The notes under the pieces: generated by a model
Database searches by the model: none
Told to the model about the DNA's origin: nothing
The model's input: the letters and a program-made list of their open reading frames with translations, nothing else
Translations under genes and position numbers: made by a program
From: Sweltsa coloradensis
Lineage: Eukaryota; Arthropoda; Insecta; Plecoptera; Chloroperlidae
Length of the DNA stretch: 64,000 nt
Reading direction: 5' to 3'
Assembly (NCBI GenBank): GCA_024449915.1
Contig: JAMZAV010001755.1
Span: 124,001 to 188,000, forward strand
Shown here: in pieces, positions 22,260 through 33,038 of the stretch
Numbering within the stretch: the stretch's first letter is position 1
Layout of the letters: every line of letters begins with the position of its first letter

Positions 22260-22506
22260 ATTTCTTCAAATTAGTTCACCAATCCAGTGTTAGTATTCGT
22301 CCGTCACCGCCCGTTAAGGTATTACGTCCACCACGTGATTCTAATGCAGCAGACTGTATATAAACATTACGTGCCTGGATACGCAAACTGTGAGCACACC
22401 CGAGTACGGGCAGGCGTCCCCATGATGAGTGCGGCGTCTGTAGCGAGGGACTCTGACGGTGCTCTGTAGAGAACCCCGGGGCCTGATGGACAGGGTGTAA
22501 TGTAAG

Positions 22507-22540
<34 letters not shown>

Positions 22541-22545
22541 CAGAT
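22260..22545 (+). promoter_or_regulatory. GC-richer patch with TATA box; (CAA)n
   Basis: A TATATAAA word at about 22358 lies in a GC-richer stretch (22280-22500) with CACGTGATT just upstream. It could be a core promoter. ORFs across it on both strands have no recognisable domain. A (CAA)n microsatellite lies at 22505-22540. Confidence 0.25.
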
Positions 22546-22626
22546 GGAAACATGATGAGGGAAACATAGGTTGAACTACTGGGATATTTAAAAAAATGTT
22601 GAATCACTCGAAAATCGGCGCAAGCA

Positions 22627-23036
22627 GACAGATCTAATATTTTTATATAAGCTTCTGCATAATTATTCTGACTCTCAGCTTCTTGATCTAGTAAATTCGC
22701 CTATTAAGCGGATGCAACATACGTTTAACCAAGTTTGTCATCCATCCAGATCTTGACATAAATCATCTTAATTTTTAATGTTTTAAAAAAAATTATCTTC
22801 AAATGTTATTGGCTGTGTATAACATTGTAATCGTAATTTTTCTCTATTTGCATTTCGTTTAGTATAATGTTATTTTGTGCACCTGAGTTGACCTACTTAG
22901 ATGTTTTTTGATATTTTAAAATCATTTTTATTCTTGTGCTTTACATTAATGTTAAATCCTATACAACGCTTGTAAAGCTTGCTCTGTTGTTGGTGGCAAT
23001 AAATAAAATAAAATAAAATAAAAATAAAATAAAAAT
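22627..23036 (+). mobile_element. LINE remnant: ORF2 C-terminus and 3' UTR
   Basis: A frame starting near 22636 reads LIFLYKLLHNYSDSQLL, then INSPIKR-like and a final HPSRS before TGA at about 22748. That is the style of the extreme C-terminus of many non-LTR retrotransposon ORF2 proteins. The 3' UTR follows and ends GGTGGCAATAAATAAAATA in an (AAAAT)n tail at 22999-23035. The element is 5'-truncated to about 400 bp. The clade is uncertain. Confidence 0.5.
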
Positions 23037-23038
23037 GT

Positions 23039-23510
23039 ACAAACGGGTGGGCTACAATGTTCATATTTCACATGGACATTAAGGTAATGGTGATGTATTG
23101 CTTTCTGAAAGAAAAAGTTGAAAAAGTTATCCAGAATTTATAGAAATAAAGCTTTTAATATAAGTTTTTGATTTTTTGTACGATATTTTCGTGCCATTTG
23201 GGCCAATTCTGACTAAACGAGTGGGGCTACAACGTTCAAATTATACATGGACATTAAGGTTATGGTGATGTAGTACCTTTTCAAAGAAAAAGTTGAAAAA
23301 GTTAGCCAGAATCCATAGAAATAAAGCTTTTAATATAAGTTTTTACGGTAAATAATACCAAATGACAAGAAACAAGAGAAACTTGACAACAATCACCTAC
23401 AATGCGTAGGCAGCAAAACAAAGCACTTGCAAAAGTAAAGATATCCCACGCAAACTAAAAACTTTTAAAAGCTCATCCATCAACGCGGCGGGACTTTAGC
23501 GTTTTCCTAG
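23039..23510 (+). mobile_element. Helitron-like copy B3, 5'-truncated
   Basis: It starts abruptly inside the family-B body (AAACGGGTGGGCTACAATG) right after a LINE A-rich tail. It has the internal duplication also seen in B1 (about 23039-23163 and 23164-23341) and the full 3' end: CATCAACGCGGCGGGACTTT, then GCGTTTTCCTAG at 23510, followed by TTAATAT. The abrupt junction suggests the LINE inserted within, or recombined with, this copy. Confidence 0.75.
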
Positions 23511-23529
23511 TTAATATTATATACACTTG

Positions 23530-23885
23530 GGGCACCTTATACAGCAAGCCGAGTTGGGTTGTTTTCGAGGTGTCACCTAGTCCACTTGAAACGTGATAAA
23601 AACTGTCAAAATCGCCATTTAGGTACTACATGACTACACATGACAAATTTGATTGAGGTATGACCATTCCTTCTACAAAGCAAAATAGAATTTGCATGAT
23701 CTATTATAGTTGCAAATTCTATTTTGCCAAGCTTTTCAAGGATGTAGTTACGGGACACTGTACGTTTATGAATTAAGAATGCGCAAATGTAGAAGGGTAT
23801 ACAGTACATCTACTTGGCCCGTCTTTTAGATCTCATTACTTTTGAGTGTGTATGGTTTGGTTGTATTTTTAAAAGTTTTTTGTAT
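23530..23885 (+). mobile_element. Repeat D joined to half of a foldback element
   Basis: The segment 23530-23680 (CACCTTATACAGCAAGCC, then TTTCGAGGTGTCACC, then GACAAATTTGATTGAGGTA) has a relative at 38080-38245. The segment 23683-23885 matches one arm and the centre of the foldback at 38688-39110: AAAATAGAATTTGCATGA, then TTGCCAAGCTTTTCAAGGAT, then GAATTAAGAATGCGCAAATG. The left arm is nearly lost here. The ORFs across it are symmetric shadows. Confidence 0.6.
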
Positions 23886-24780
23886 TCGTGGAATAGGAAT
23901 ATTTCCTTTAATGCAATAACCTCAGTTCTAACTTCTTTTATTTTAGGTACCATACCGAAAATATGTATTTCTCGATTAATCATTTTAAACATCGTTGCGT
24001 TATATAAATTTTCAAACACATTAGAATCGACGGACTTCAGAACATATTCCTTTGCAAAACAATCATATATTTTAACCTTTCCGAATAATTTGAAAGTTTC
24101 CTCCTTTCTATTTATTTCCTTCGCACTCGTTACGTATAGTGCACTCTGAGTTACGTATAGTGCACTCTGATGCAACGCGACCTGGTGGATATGCCTTGCA
24201 TTTAGTGCCAGTGATCATGCACACTCTCTTCTCTCCTGTGTCCGGCTCATCACAGTTAGTTTGCACATTATCTTGTCATTCAGCACGGACGTTTCATGTG
24301 CTTCCGCTGAGTCTGTTCTCTTATGTACGTATATTCGCGTTGTGCTTATGTCACGGCCATGGGCAGAGAAGGTCGTCTACACTCTAGTCCTACAGCATGC
24401 AGGGCGAAGCACCGGGACTGCACGTCAATTCGACGTCACGGTGTCGATGTCATGTTTAGATTAACAATTGTTTCAAAATAAACTACACGTTTAAAAAACT
24501 CTCCAATTTAAAGTTTCATTCTTCTAATAGATAAATACAAAATTGTTTACGAAATTATGATTTCTTGTTGAAAACCTACGCGAGTACAATTTTATCTCTT
24601 CAGAGAATGACCTGGGGATGTCCACGAAGACTTATACGTCCAGTTTACGATTGACGTCAACTTCGCGAAAATGCGTCGACAGTCAACTTTAAAAAGTTGA
24701 AAACTGAGCACTGACCTACTTTCAAGTTTAAATTGACGTTAATGTTGACGCCAATCATAAATTACGCTCTAAATCTTCGT
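23886..24780. other. Unassigned; 21-bp tandem duplication inside
   Basis: At 24129-24170 the 21-mer GTTACGTATAGTGCACTCTG(A) occurs twice in tandem. The 24170-24460 part is GC-richer with CpGs, but I see no gene. The long ORFs (23810-24175 on both strands) mirror each other and lack domains. Confidence 0.3.
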
Positions 24781-24866
24781 CCGCGGAGGCAAATACGATT
24801 GTGGCGCTGGTGCGAAGCGTATGGCTCTATACGAGGACGTGGGTTCAAATCCCGCGTAAGGCATGT
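24781..24866 (+). mobile_element. tRNA-derived SINE head, family 2
   Basis: The sequence reads CCGCGGAGGCAAATACGATT, then GGCGCTGGTGCGAAGCGTA, then CGAGGACGTGGGTTCAAATC (B box), then CGCGTAAGGCATG. It closely matches 46898-46983. The first seven bases do not pair with those before the end, so it is not a functional tRNA gene. An (AATG)n run follows at about 24915-24938. Confidence 0.6.
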
Positions 24867-24999
24867 TTTTTTTGTAATCCGCGCGTTGCGCTCAGCTACC
24901 TCGGTCAACGAACCAATGAATGAATGAATGAATGAATGATTCCAATCAATTCATTACTTTTAATGTTTACATGTTACTTACATCGGAATGTTACATAAT

Positions 25000-25663
25000 G
25001 TTAAGGATGGGGCAGGATCATTGTTGGGGATGGTCACACAACACTTGCTTTCCTGTCCCATCCTGTATTTTTCCCTCAGTTCTAATTAGATAAAACAATA
25101 ACAATAAATAATCAGACAACATGAACTTCACAGAAGGAAATCACGTGATATAAACTACTCCAGTTATAACATCGACACATATACCGCTCTGAAGTTACCG
25201 CGAGGTTAAATTGTTACACTGGTTTAATTAACGGAAATATCTAATATTGTGAATCAAGGCTTGTATGCGTATAAGGTTATCGTCTCTATGAGCCTTGGTT
25301 TTAGACGATTGAACTTGAGGTTTAGAAGGTCACCCGTTGTAAATAATTGTTTATTGCTCTTATCTCGGTATTTATAAGGGAGTGTGATGACAATAGATGA
25401 TATGAACCTGGATTATAAGTAATAGTTTCTTGCCTTACATTGACCAACACGTCAAATAATGTATAAGTGTAAACTTCAATAGATTGACTGATTAGTTTCG
25501 TCGTGAACCTTCATACTCGATGTAGTGCACGTCTGTCTGGTGACCGAGCTGCATGCGCTCATTGTACCTGGTTCGAATCCTAGCTTTAGAGTCGTATTGT
25601 CAACTTTATTACATTTAATATCATGTCACACGCACAATTAAATTGTTGTTGTGTTGACCAAAT
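25000..25663. other. Unassigned; tRNA-like fragment
   Basis: At about 25535-25590 (+) the sequence GGTGACCGAGCTGCATGCGC, then TACCTGGTTCGAATCCTAGC looks like an A/B-box pair of a decayed SINE. The rest is featureless, and it would include any promoter of the ORF at 25664. Confidence 0.3.
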
Positions 25664-25900
25664 ATGACATTTTATATGTTCATTTATTATATTAATTTAT
25701 TATTAACATTCAAAATTCAACATAGCACTGCATTTGAGCCAAAACAAGAAGTAGCAACGGAAGACGAATTTCTAACTTGTATGGACTTGTTAATGGCTGC
25801 AGATGAGCAGGCGAAATATTGTGTTGCCTTGAGGAAAACGCCAAAGTCGTTGATCGAAGAGCGATCGTGCAAAGAGTTATTTGTAGCATGTTACAGTTGA
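25664..25900 (+). CDS. Candidate small secreted four-cysteine peptide
   Basis: This is a 78-codon ATG ORF. Residues 2-17 are strongly hydrophobic (TFYMFIYYINLLLTFK) and are followed by HSTA|FEP, a good signal-peptidase site (Ser at -3, Ala at -1). The mature part would be about 55 residues, acidic at the start, with cysteines spaced C-x13-C-x15-C-x6-C. The codons after the signal are clearly less AT-biased than the flanks. AATAAA follows about 60 bases after the stop (near 25959). Alternatively the 3' part is a terminal exon using an AG just before CACTGCATTTGAG. The family is not recognised, and no toxin or hormone identity is claimed. Confidence 0.5.
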   Translation: MTFYMFIYYINLLLTFKIQHSTAFEPKQEVATEDEFLTCMDLLMAADEQAKYCVALRKTPKSLIEERSCKELFVACYS

Positions 25901-25954
25901 CTTGGTGGATGTAGGCAGTTCCACATTTTCTCAACTTAACTTAATCTTACTTTC

Positions 25955-25965
25955 ATTAATAAAAT
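25955..25965 (+). terminator. AATAAA polyadenylation signal
   Basis: CATTAATAAAATTC lies about 60 bases after the stop codon of the small ORF at 25664-25900. The position fits a poly-A signal, but AATAAA is common in AT-rich DNA. Confidence 0.4.
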
Positions 25966-26445
25966 TCGCATAATTTTTGCCTTTGTAGAACCACGAATGT
26001 CAAAATACATGTACTAGTTCTAATGCACTTCACGGTGCAAATTTGTCAAAATAAGAACCATTTTTATGGGAGTTAAGGGGCGAAAGAATGTGTTTCTGAA
26101 ATGATTTTCCTCGTCGATCGATGTGCATCGTTTTGAAAAATAAAATGTTAAAAAATTGAACAAAATGAAAAACTATTTGTGCAGGATTAAGTTAAAAGTT
26201 GGGACTGTTCAGACACAAGAAAAATCTACAATATATCCGCTAGGAGATGCAGTAGACCTTGCTTGTAACTGAATTGTAACTTAATTTGATACGATTGTAC
26301 TTTTGAGCATTTTAAAAGATGTTCTACAATGAAAACATCATGAAACATGCCTCGATCGCTCATTTTTCCTAGTATGTTTGTCCTCGTTGGTTGCACTAGT
26401 GTCGCTAGTGATATAGTTAATGATTACATAATATCGTAGTGCGGA

Positions 26446-26458
26446 GAGCGAGCGAGCG

Positions 26459-26522
<64 letters not shown>
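26446..26522 (+). repeat. (GCGA)n/(GA)n microsatellite
   Basis: A few GAGC units lead into a long pure (GA)n run. Confidence 0.95.
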
Positions 26523-26526
<4 letters not shown>

Positions 26527-27837
26527 CGAGACAGATGATTGGATGATTGAGCTAATTTGATTACCCGTACACCGAGTGTCCCCTGACCTCAGCTGCCAAT
26601 CAGTGTGATTGTTTGATTGTCTGGCTGGACCGCGGTCATCTCACTCTACTCTACTCGACTCTCGTGACAGATGATTGACCAGCGTTGCATAATAGACATC
26701 GCATTCACGGCTAAAACGATCTACATTACCCTATACTGGCTGACCTGCCCCATCATGCATGGTGATGATTTTTTGTTACTAATTCTCTCTATTATTTCTA
26801 TATTCGAAACGATGAGTATTGATAAATGAGGGTGAAGGACAATTAATTAAAACCCATGTCTTATGCGGAACTCGAACCTAAGACCTCGTAGTGCCAAAAA
26901 CCTAAGAACTTACATGTCCCTCTTTCAGTTTCATTAAGCCATTTTTCGTGGACTTGTAAGAAATCAGACAGAAGTGGATAAATTCATCTTAATTATATCC
27001 TCTTTACGAAAGTATTATTATCAACTCAGCTTTGATTTGGTCATTTCAGCAGAACGTCAGAGCCTGTTCATTTGCATCTGACTTAGACATCACCTTGATA
27101 ATATTGCAAAAGAACGCGTTGCATTGATTTGTATGATTGTTAGTTCCTCTCTTTCATCGAGCCGTCGCCTTGAATAACATCACAAGCATTAATAAGCAGG
27201 TGAAGCCACGAAGATTACATTCAAAGTCTATCTTTAGTTCGGCGGTTTCCTATATCTGATATTTACAAAGGGTCGTTACAAGTTACAACCATGCAGTCAT
27301 AATTATTATGTTGACGAAACACGATCTCCTTCATAAATAAATCGAGGAGTAGGTAAACAATACGTGATCGATTAGTGATTATTAAATGCACAAATCGATT
27401 CTGATTACAAATTGTCAAGTCTGAAACGAACATTGATTTATGATTTCAAACAATGGTCATAAATGAGATGCAAATGTAAACCGTTCGAGCGGAGTTGATT
27501 CAAGAAAAATCTCGAAAAGGTTTTTAAAAATAAAGATTTTTTTAATTTTAGTTTAGTTTGATATAGCTAGCTCAAAAAAGAGCTTTAAAAAATTAATAAT
27601 TTTTTAATTTTTTAGTTTCGTTCGATAAAGCTAGCTACATTAATTTTTCAACAGCAGTAGACAAGCTAAGCTGCAATTTTAGGGATTTAGTACTTAATTA
27701 TTTTCTGCATTTATTTTTATTTTATTAATATGAATGCCTCTGTATAGTATTATACATGTTCTAAGTAGAATTTTATTCTGCAATCCGCATCTATAGAGTC
27801 AAGCCCTTCGTCGAAGAGTTCAGATTGGGTTGATTTT
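26523..27837. other. Unassigned sequence
   Basis: A decayed tRNA-like piece on the minus strand at about 26860-26925 (AGGTTCGAGTTCCGC complement) is the only feature. Two similar ~75-bp units with AGCTAGCT words lie at about 27520-27650. No gene is seen. Confidence 0.3.
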
Positions 27838-28080
27838 TTGGTGGTGGCGCCGGGTTAGTTTACTATTTAAAAAATGTTCATAGCCCTCTCTCGTATTCAG
27901 TATTGGTGAAAGGTGCTTGTTCTCGAATTTTCAAACTTTCTGGAGGGCCCACTCCCCCCTTGCCCGAAGGTTCATCAAAATCATTGCGTCGTCCTTGTTT
28001 TAGGGCATTGCCAACAAAAATCTCATGCACATCGGAGGTCGTGTTCATGTTTTTATCGTGACGGACGGAAGGCTTTGCTC
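27838..28080 (+). repeat. Dispersed repeat C, copy 2
   Basis: The copy begins TTTGGTGGTGGCGCCGGGTT and continues TTTCAAACTTTCTGGAGGGC, then GGGCATTGCCAACAAAAAT, then GGAGGTCGTGTTCATG and TTTTTATCGTGACGGACGG. The same order occurs at 48690-48955 and, reversed, at 42890-43170. It is non-coding. Confidence 0.65.
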
Positions 28081-28309
28081 ATCACAGGTAGTTATCGTCT
28101 CTGATACTAATTGGTCTAATTATTCTGGATGCGCTCTCGCCCAGAGCCCATGGATGTATCGATCGGATGTCGCGCCTCGTTGTGACTAACTAGACTGCAT
28201 GGGCTGTGATCACATGAGCGAGTCCTCGTCAGTCCTGGGTGGATGTTCTCTCTCTCTGTAATTGCGTAAGGAGATGTTGAAGATGATAGACTGATGAAAT
28301 AATTTTTTT

Positions 28310-28556
28310 CGTGAGAAACCTTCCCAGGGTGCAATGCATGCCCCTCTTGCAGGTGGCTATACCTAGGTATGTTGGAGTAAGGATTGTGAAGGGATGTCCG
28401 AGGACTGTTTAAAAGGACTCAATCCCTTGCATTTGTATTTACGAGCGTGGGAAACCTCGAAAAAACCTTCAGTCAGGATTGAGGGTCTCGACGGGATTTG
28501 AACCCGGGACCTCCCGAATCAGAGTCGCGCGCTCAACGCTCGTGCCAACACTGCTG
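28310..28556 (-). mobile_element. tRNA-derived SINE, family 1, near full length
   Basis: On the minus strand it runs from the head (GTTGGCACGAGCGTTGAGCG) through the B box (GGTTCAAATCCCGTCGAGAC) and body (CAATCCTGACTGAAGG, then CAAGGGATTGAGTCC, then CCTCGGACATCCCTTCAC, then CATACCTAGGTATAGCCACC) to the 3' end (CACCCTGGGAAGGTTTCTCA). It is one of the two most complete copies and defines the family layout. Confidence 0.8.
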
Positions 28557-28619
28557 GTTCATCTGACCAACATTCTTATCTCAAGAGATGGTCAACTTAT
28601 TCAATTCCTATTTTTCAAT

Positions 28620-28890
28620 TCAATTCAATTTATGCAGGCTCGAGTACAGTATAAAAAAGATACAATCTCCTGATTGAAAGACTGAAGCCACATAAATACA
28701 GGGTAGGCCTACTTGTGCATGGCTTTAGTCATTCATCTATGAGCACAATATAACTAATAACAAATAAGAATTATAAATTATTACTTAATCTAAAACTAAA
28801 CTACTTCTACTAGTTATACTGTTTAACTTTTTATATAATCTAATATTGTCTTTTCTTTCTTATAAGCTACAGTATGTGTATAATTTACGT
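28620..28890 (-). mobile_element. LINE 3' tail F, copy 1
   Basis: The minus strand ends in TTGAATTGAATTGAA at the low-coordinate side. The internal words CTTCAGTCTTTCAATCAGGA, CCCTGTATTTATGTGGC and ACACATACTGTAGCTTA are shared in order with 47160-47435. A fixed end with a short-unit tail is typical of non-LTR retrotransposon 3' ends. No coding part remains. Confidence 0.6.
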
Positions 28891-29042
28891 GTGTAATTAA
28901 ACTCCACGCGAGTTGGTTGAACGAAGGAAAGAATATTGTGTCATAATTTTCAAACATTTCGTTTATTGGTTCGGGCGTCAAAAAACCTTACAAATAGAAT
29001 TATTTTATTGTAGTCTATAAAGTGTTACATAGAGTTTTCAGA

Positions 29043-29462
29043 ATGAACGTTTCATGTATTCTTACAACAATTATTACATATATAACCGAAGCGAACTATT
29101 GGGGGAAATGGTTCAAGGTTGTTTTCGTAATAAAAGTCGTTAAAATCTTGTATTTATACTGGTTTAAAGAACACATTAGTGCATTAAACATTATAATCAA
29201 AATGTGCAAAGCTAATAAAACACAACAAAACATCCTTCAGATTGATTATATTTTGTCCTTGAATTCATGGAATCTTGAACGAAACATTGACCGTCTAATT
29301 CAGGCTTTAGTTACCAAACGAGAGCCGAAGCTCATTCATTCATTAACATATTCTATAAAAGAAGAATACAAAAATCCAACCCTCACACACTCCACCCCCC
29401 CCCCCCCCACCGTTTTAATCTCGGTTTTGGTGGAGGTGCCGGGTTTAACGAGAGATGCATAA
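29043..29462 (+). other. 139-codon ORF, uncertain
   Basis: From ATG 29043 the frame stays open to 29462. The N-terminal half is hydrophobic (TTIITYITEANYWGKWFKVV) and the C-terminus reads into a C-homopolymer and a fragment of repeat C (GTGGAGGTGCCGGGTTTA). Composition is as AT-rich as the flanks and no domain is recognisable. It is probably chance. Confidence 0.15.
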
Positions 29463-29825
29463 TACAAAATGTGTGTCGCTTGTTTACGCATTTATTAACG
29501 TAGTAGGGGCCGGAAACATGAACTTTAACTCTCTCGAATCCTGTTTGTTTTTTATTATTTAGAAGGCGGTGGAACGGTTTACTATAGAAAGTACTTTTTA
29601 ACACTTAAATGAGTTGGCAACATGTAACAAATTTCGTAAACAAAATTTTGTAAGAAATGTTTCAATTTTAAAGAAAATTCATGTGGGTTAAGTAAAGTGT
29701 GAAAGACACACTTGTCGGATCCAGTGTGAGAAAGGACTGATAGGGGTTAAAACTTTCAGGGGGTTAGGGGGTTGCTAGCTCTCCCCAATAGACCATTTTC
29801 AGAATTAACTGCGCATGCGCGCTCC

Positions 29826-29985
29826 GTTGCAAAGCATTATGGGAGAAAGGTGCATTTACATGCTAAATGCCATATGATTGGGATTGTGGCTGACTGCACT
29901 GCCATTGTTGGAAACGCAGTTCTCCACACACCCGAGCATATGGCATTTAGCATGTAAATCCCTTTCTCCCATAATGCTTTGCGCG
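29826..29985. mobile_element. Small foldback element, ~48-bp arms
   Basis: The left arm GCAAAGCATTATGGGAGAAA...CATGCTAAATGCCATATG (about 29827-29875) is the inverse of CATATGGCATTTAGCATG...TTTCTCCCATAATGCTTTGC (about 29938-29984). The arms are nearly identical and the spacer is about 60 bp. It lies directly before a repeat C tail, so it may belong to that element. Confidence 0.65.
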
Positions 29986-30009
29986 CACGATATAGAGGGC
30001 GCTGGTGAT

Positions 30010-30095
30010 TTTGAAAATCGTCTAGAGAATGCCATTCGGACGTCATGTTTTGTTTTTATCGTGAGACGTGACACACGCACAGACGGACGGAAGAG
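30010..30095 (+). repeat. Dispersed repeat C, tail fragment
   Basis: ATTCGGACGTCATGTTTTG, then TTTTTATCGTGAGACGTGAC, then ACACGCACAGACGGACGG matches the 3' part of repeat C. Confidence 0.6.
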
Positions 30096-31335
30096 TATTG
30101 TCAACCATAAGAGACTGCAATACAACATTGAATCATCTTATATTCAATTACAAACGATCATTTAGAAAGTAGATCTCTGCGACTGAAGGATATCGGTAAA
30201 GATAGTAGTCATAATTGAAAGTACAACATGTAAACCATACTTAGGATGTTCGATATGGATTTCTCTGATGAGTACTATTTGCACTTTCAGAAACTCGGCA
30301 ATGAGATGACAGATTTAACTTATTTTATGGACAATATTTGTGCTTAGTAATGGAGTTTACTACTGTTCACTCTTTGAAGTGCATCGATCCATTAAATCTA
30401 CGCTTTATCGCTTAATCTGTTTGCTGTAGGTTTAATCACAATTTACAACACTTTCTAAACGTGCATCTATGTTATTAAACGTGTTGTATAAGTTGAAACA
30501 ACAACATACTGCGATAAGATAGAAACATTAGAACCCTCGCCTCAGAGAAAATGTTCCTGTATAGGTATTACATAGAATGTGTGGAATAAGATTCAAATTA
30601 TACATATTATTTTATTAGAACAATATTTCCAGTATTTGCTGACTGACGAAAACCTTGGCAAAATATTAAGCTATATTAATTGAGGTGTCCGATAGCGAAC
30701 AAGCGACCTTACGATCTAGCCGTAGGCTTTATTATCTTTCATAACATACTCAAAAGATATAACTGGGAAACTACCAGGAATAGGAAAAAGTGACCGTACG
30801 CCACCTACCCTAAAATTAAATATTTTATATTTGAAGGTGGGTACGAACACTTAGCGTCTAGAGAGCAGTACTTTCGTACTTTCCGAATTACACGCGCGAT
30901 AATCAACACTTATTGTTCTGTTTTCACGCTGTAACAGATAGTAAAATAATTATTTCTCCTACATAGACCATTTTCTATTTATATTCGATTTTTCCTGCGA
31001 GTTAAAAAGACCGTAAAAAGTTTAATTTTCGTCGATATTTACAAATTTTGAGAAACCGTAAAGAGACAAAAATTTGAAAAATAAATTATGTCCGATAATG
31101 TGAATCATCTTTCTGAGGAGTAAAAAATGTATTTTGGTCGATGGAAAAATATAGACGTTGTTTGAAAAGTACGAACATACATTTTCGTCTAGATTAATGG
31201 CGTTTTCGTGCTAATTTGATGGTGTTTGAACTTCATCATACACAATGTTGTTAATTTGAGAGAATAGCCTCTTAATAACCCAGGTATGAGCATGCGCTGA
31301 TTATAACACTGATCACCTTGCTTTGCAATTACAGG
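30096..31335. other. Unassigned AT-rich sequence
   Basis: The motif GCAGTACTTTCGTACTTTCC (about 30865-30884) recurs at 60623-60642, and its inverse is found in part near 40054. It may be the edge of a small decayed repeat. No gene is seen. Confidence 0.3.
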
Positions 31336-31586
31336 TAAAAGTAACTTGCGTCAGGTCAGGGCACTCGAGTTTCGGGACGCCCCAGGCAAAGCACAGCCTT
31401 CTCGAGACCCGGGTTATTTTTAACGTATTTCGCGCTGCTCTCAAGGTGCTCCATCATTGTTTGTGTGCTCGGTGCGTCTTGCTCCACTTACACCGGCTTT
31501 CAGAGACTTCGCACAGGAATAGTCTCGCAAGATGTATAGGTGTCGTAATGTATGATTGCCGATATCCGGTAGCGATGCCTAATTGA
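31336..31586 (+). other. GC-rich ORF after an acceptor-like site
   Basis: CCTTGCTTTGCAATTACAG looks like a splice acceptor. The following frame is open for 82 codons in a ~50% GC, CpG-containing patch and starts VKVTCVRSGHSSFGTPQAK, with several His/Cys residues later. No domain is recognised and there is no codon-level evidence beyond openness. It could be a terminal exon, a non-coding exon, or a chance ORF. Confidence 0.25.
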
Positions 31587-31778
31587 TGGGTTTAGCGTCG
31601 AGTGTATGTATGTACTCGGTGCTTATAGATAGAGGTTCAATTAACAGGCGCCCTACTTTGCATCGATGAAATTATTAGCCTCTAATGAGAATACTCGGCG
31701 ATTAGATATAGCCAAGTACGATATCCTTACAATACTCCCCTGTTACAGTGATTAAACAAATATAGTAATGTTTACTTA

Positions 31779-32754
31779 CTAGGAAAACGCTTTAGTCCCG
31801 CCGCGTTGATGGATGAGCTTTTTTGTTCGTTTTTAGTTTTTGTAGGACCACTTTTCCTTTGCAAGTGCTTTTTGAATGCATTGTAGGTGATTGATGTCAA
31901 GTTTCTATTGTTAATTGTTAATTGTTATTATAAACCTCAAAAAACTCATATTAAAACCTTTATTTATATGGATTCTGGCTAACTTATTCAACTTTTTCTT
32001 TCAAAAGGCAATACATCACCATTACCTTAATGTTCGTGTGAAATATGAACGTTGTAGCCCCACCCGTTTGGTCAGAATCGGCACAAATGTCACGAAAATA
32101 TCGCACTAAAAATGGGAAAAAAATCGTAAAAGTACAATATTCATAAAAAAAATATTTCTTCGATTGTACCAAACAACGTGGCAGGTCTTAGTTCAAAGAT
32201 TTCGAAGGTCCTCAGAAAATTTCATTGCAATTGCCAATTGGAGTATTGGTTCAGCCGGAATCGTGTTAACAAACACTCAAAAATACAAACAGAAAAAACA
32301 AGAAAAACGAAAAAAAATCGTAAAATTGCGATTTGTATAAGAAATAATTTTTCGATTGCGCTCAAAAAGGTGGAATTTCTAAGTTCAAAGATTTCAAAGG
32401 TCTCCAGAAAATTTCATCGCAATTGGAGTATCGGTTTAGCCGGAATCGTGTTAACAAACACACAAAAATAAAAACAAAAACAAAAAAGAAAATCGAAATA
32501 AATCGTAAAATTGCGATTTTCAAGAGAAATAATTTTTTGATCAATTTTTCGTACGGTGCAGTTCTAAGTTCAGAGATTTCGAAGGTCTCCATAAAATTTC
32601 ATCGCAATCGGAGTATCGGTTTAGCCGGAATCGTGTTCACAGACACACAAAAATACAAAAAAAAGAAAGAAAGAAAAAAAAACAAAAACATTCCGGATTT
32701 TTTTCTCCAGTGTAGTGAAATGGAATCTTCGCTACGCTCGCTACGCTCATCCAA
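31779..32754 (-). mobile_element. Helitron-like copy B4, A/B chimera
   Basis: The 3' end (31779, CTAG then T outside) and the adjoining ~350 bp are family B (CCCACCCGTTTGGTCAG). The 5' half, ending at 32754 (TTGGATGAGCGTAGCG), is family A (TTCTCCAGTGTAGTGAAATG). The middle has three related units of about 170 bp, each with GTTTAGCCGGAATCGTGTT or a close variant (about 32170-32340, 32345-32520, 32560-32700). This is 976 bp, the longest uninterrupted copy apart from A4, and points to recombination between families or template switching. Confidence 0.8.
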
Positions 32755-33038
32755 TGAACTCATGTTTTGACTTAGCTTATTTTAAAATATTAATATAATA
32801 TTATACTAGTATGCTAAGAAAGTTGATTTACTTAAGAGGGAATATGTAACATTTATTCTTTCAGCCAGGAAGACTCCGACGTTTATGTAACTTTGCATAG
32901 CTGACAATAAAACATACATTGAAAGTGGACACCCCTAAAGTCGTAGATTATCAATAATTTTTGTTTATCAGCCAAAAAAACAGTGTGCATTTAGGACTTT
33001 TTAATCAAATTCAAAATCGTGAAAATCAATTTATTAAA

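Noticed and set aside
22341..22607. ORFs with runs of Cys or Leu
   Set aside because: They come from the (CAA)n repeat read on the opposite strand.
23810..24175. 121- and 111-codon ORFs on opposite strands
   Set aside because: They mirror each other over foldback-related AT-rich sequence, without a domain or start context.
24781..24866. A true tRNA gene
   Set aside because: A and B boxes are present but the acceptor stem cannot form and near-identical copies occur elsewhere, as expected for a SINE.
32178..32770. Overlapping ORFs with LSSKISKVSRKFH-type repeats on both strands
   Set aside because: They are translations of the tandem units of the Helitron-like copy and carry no domain.
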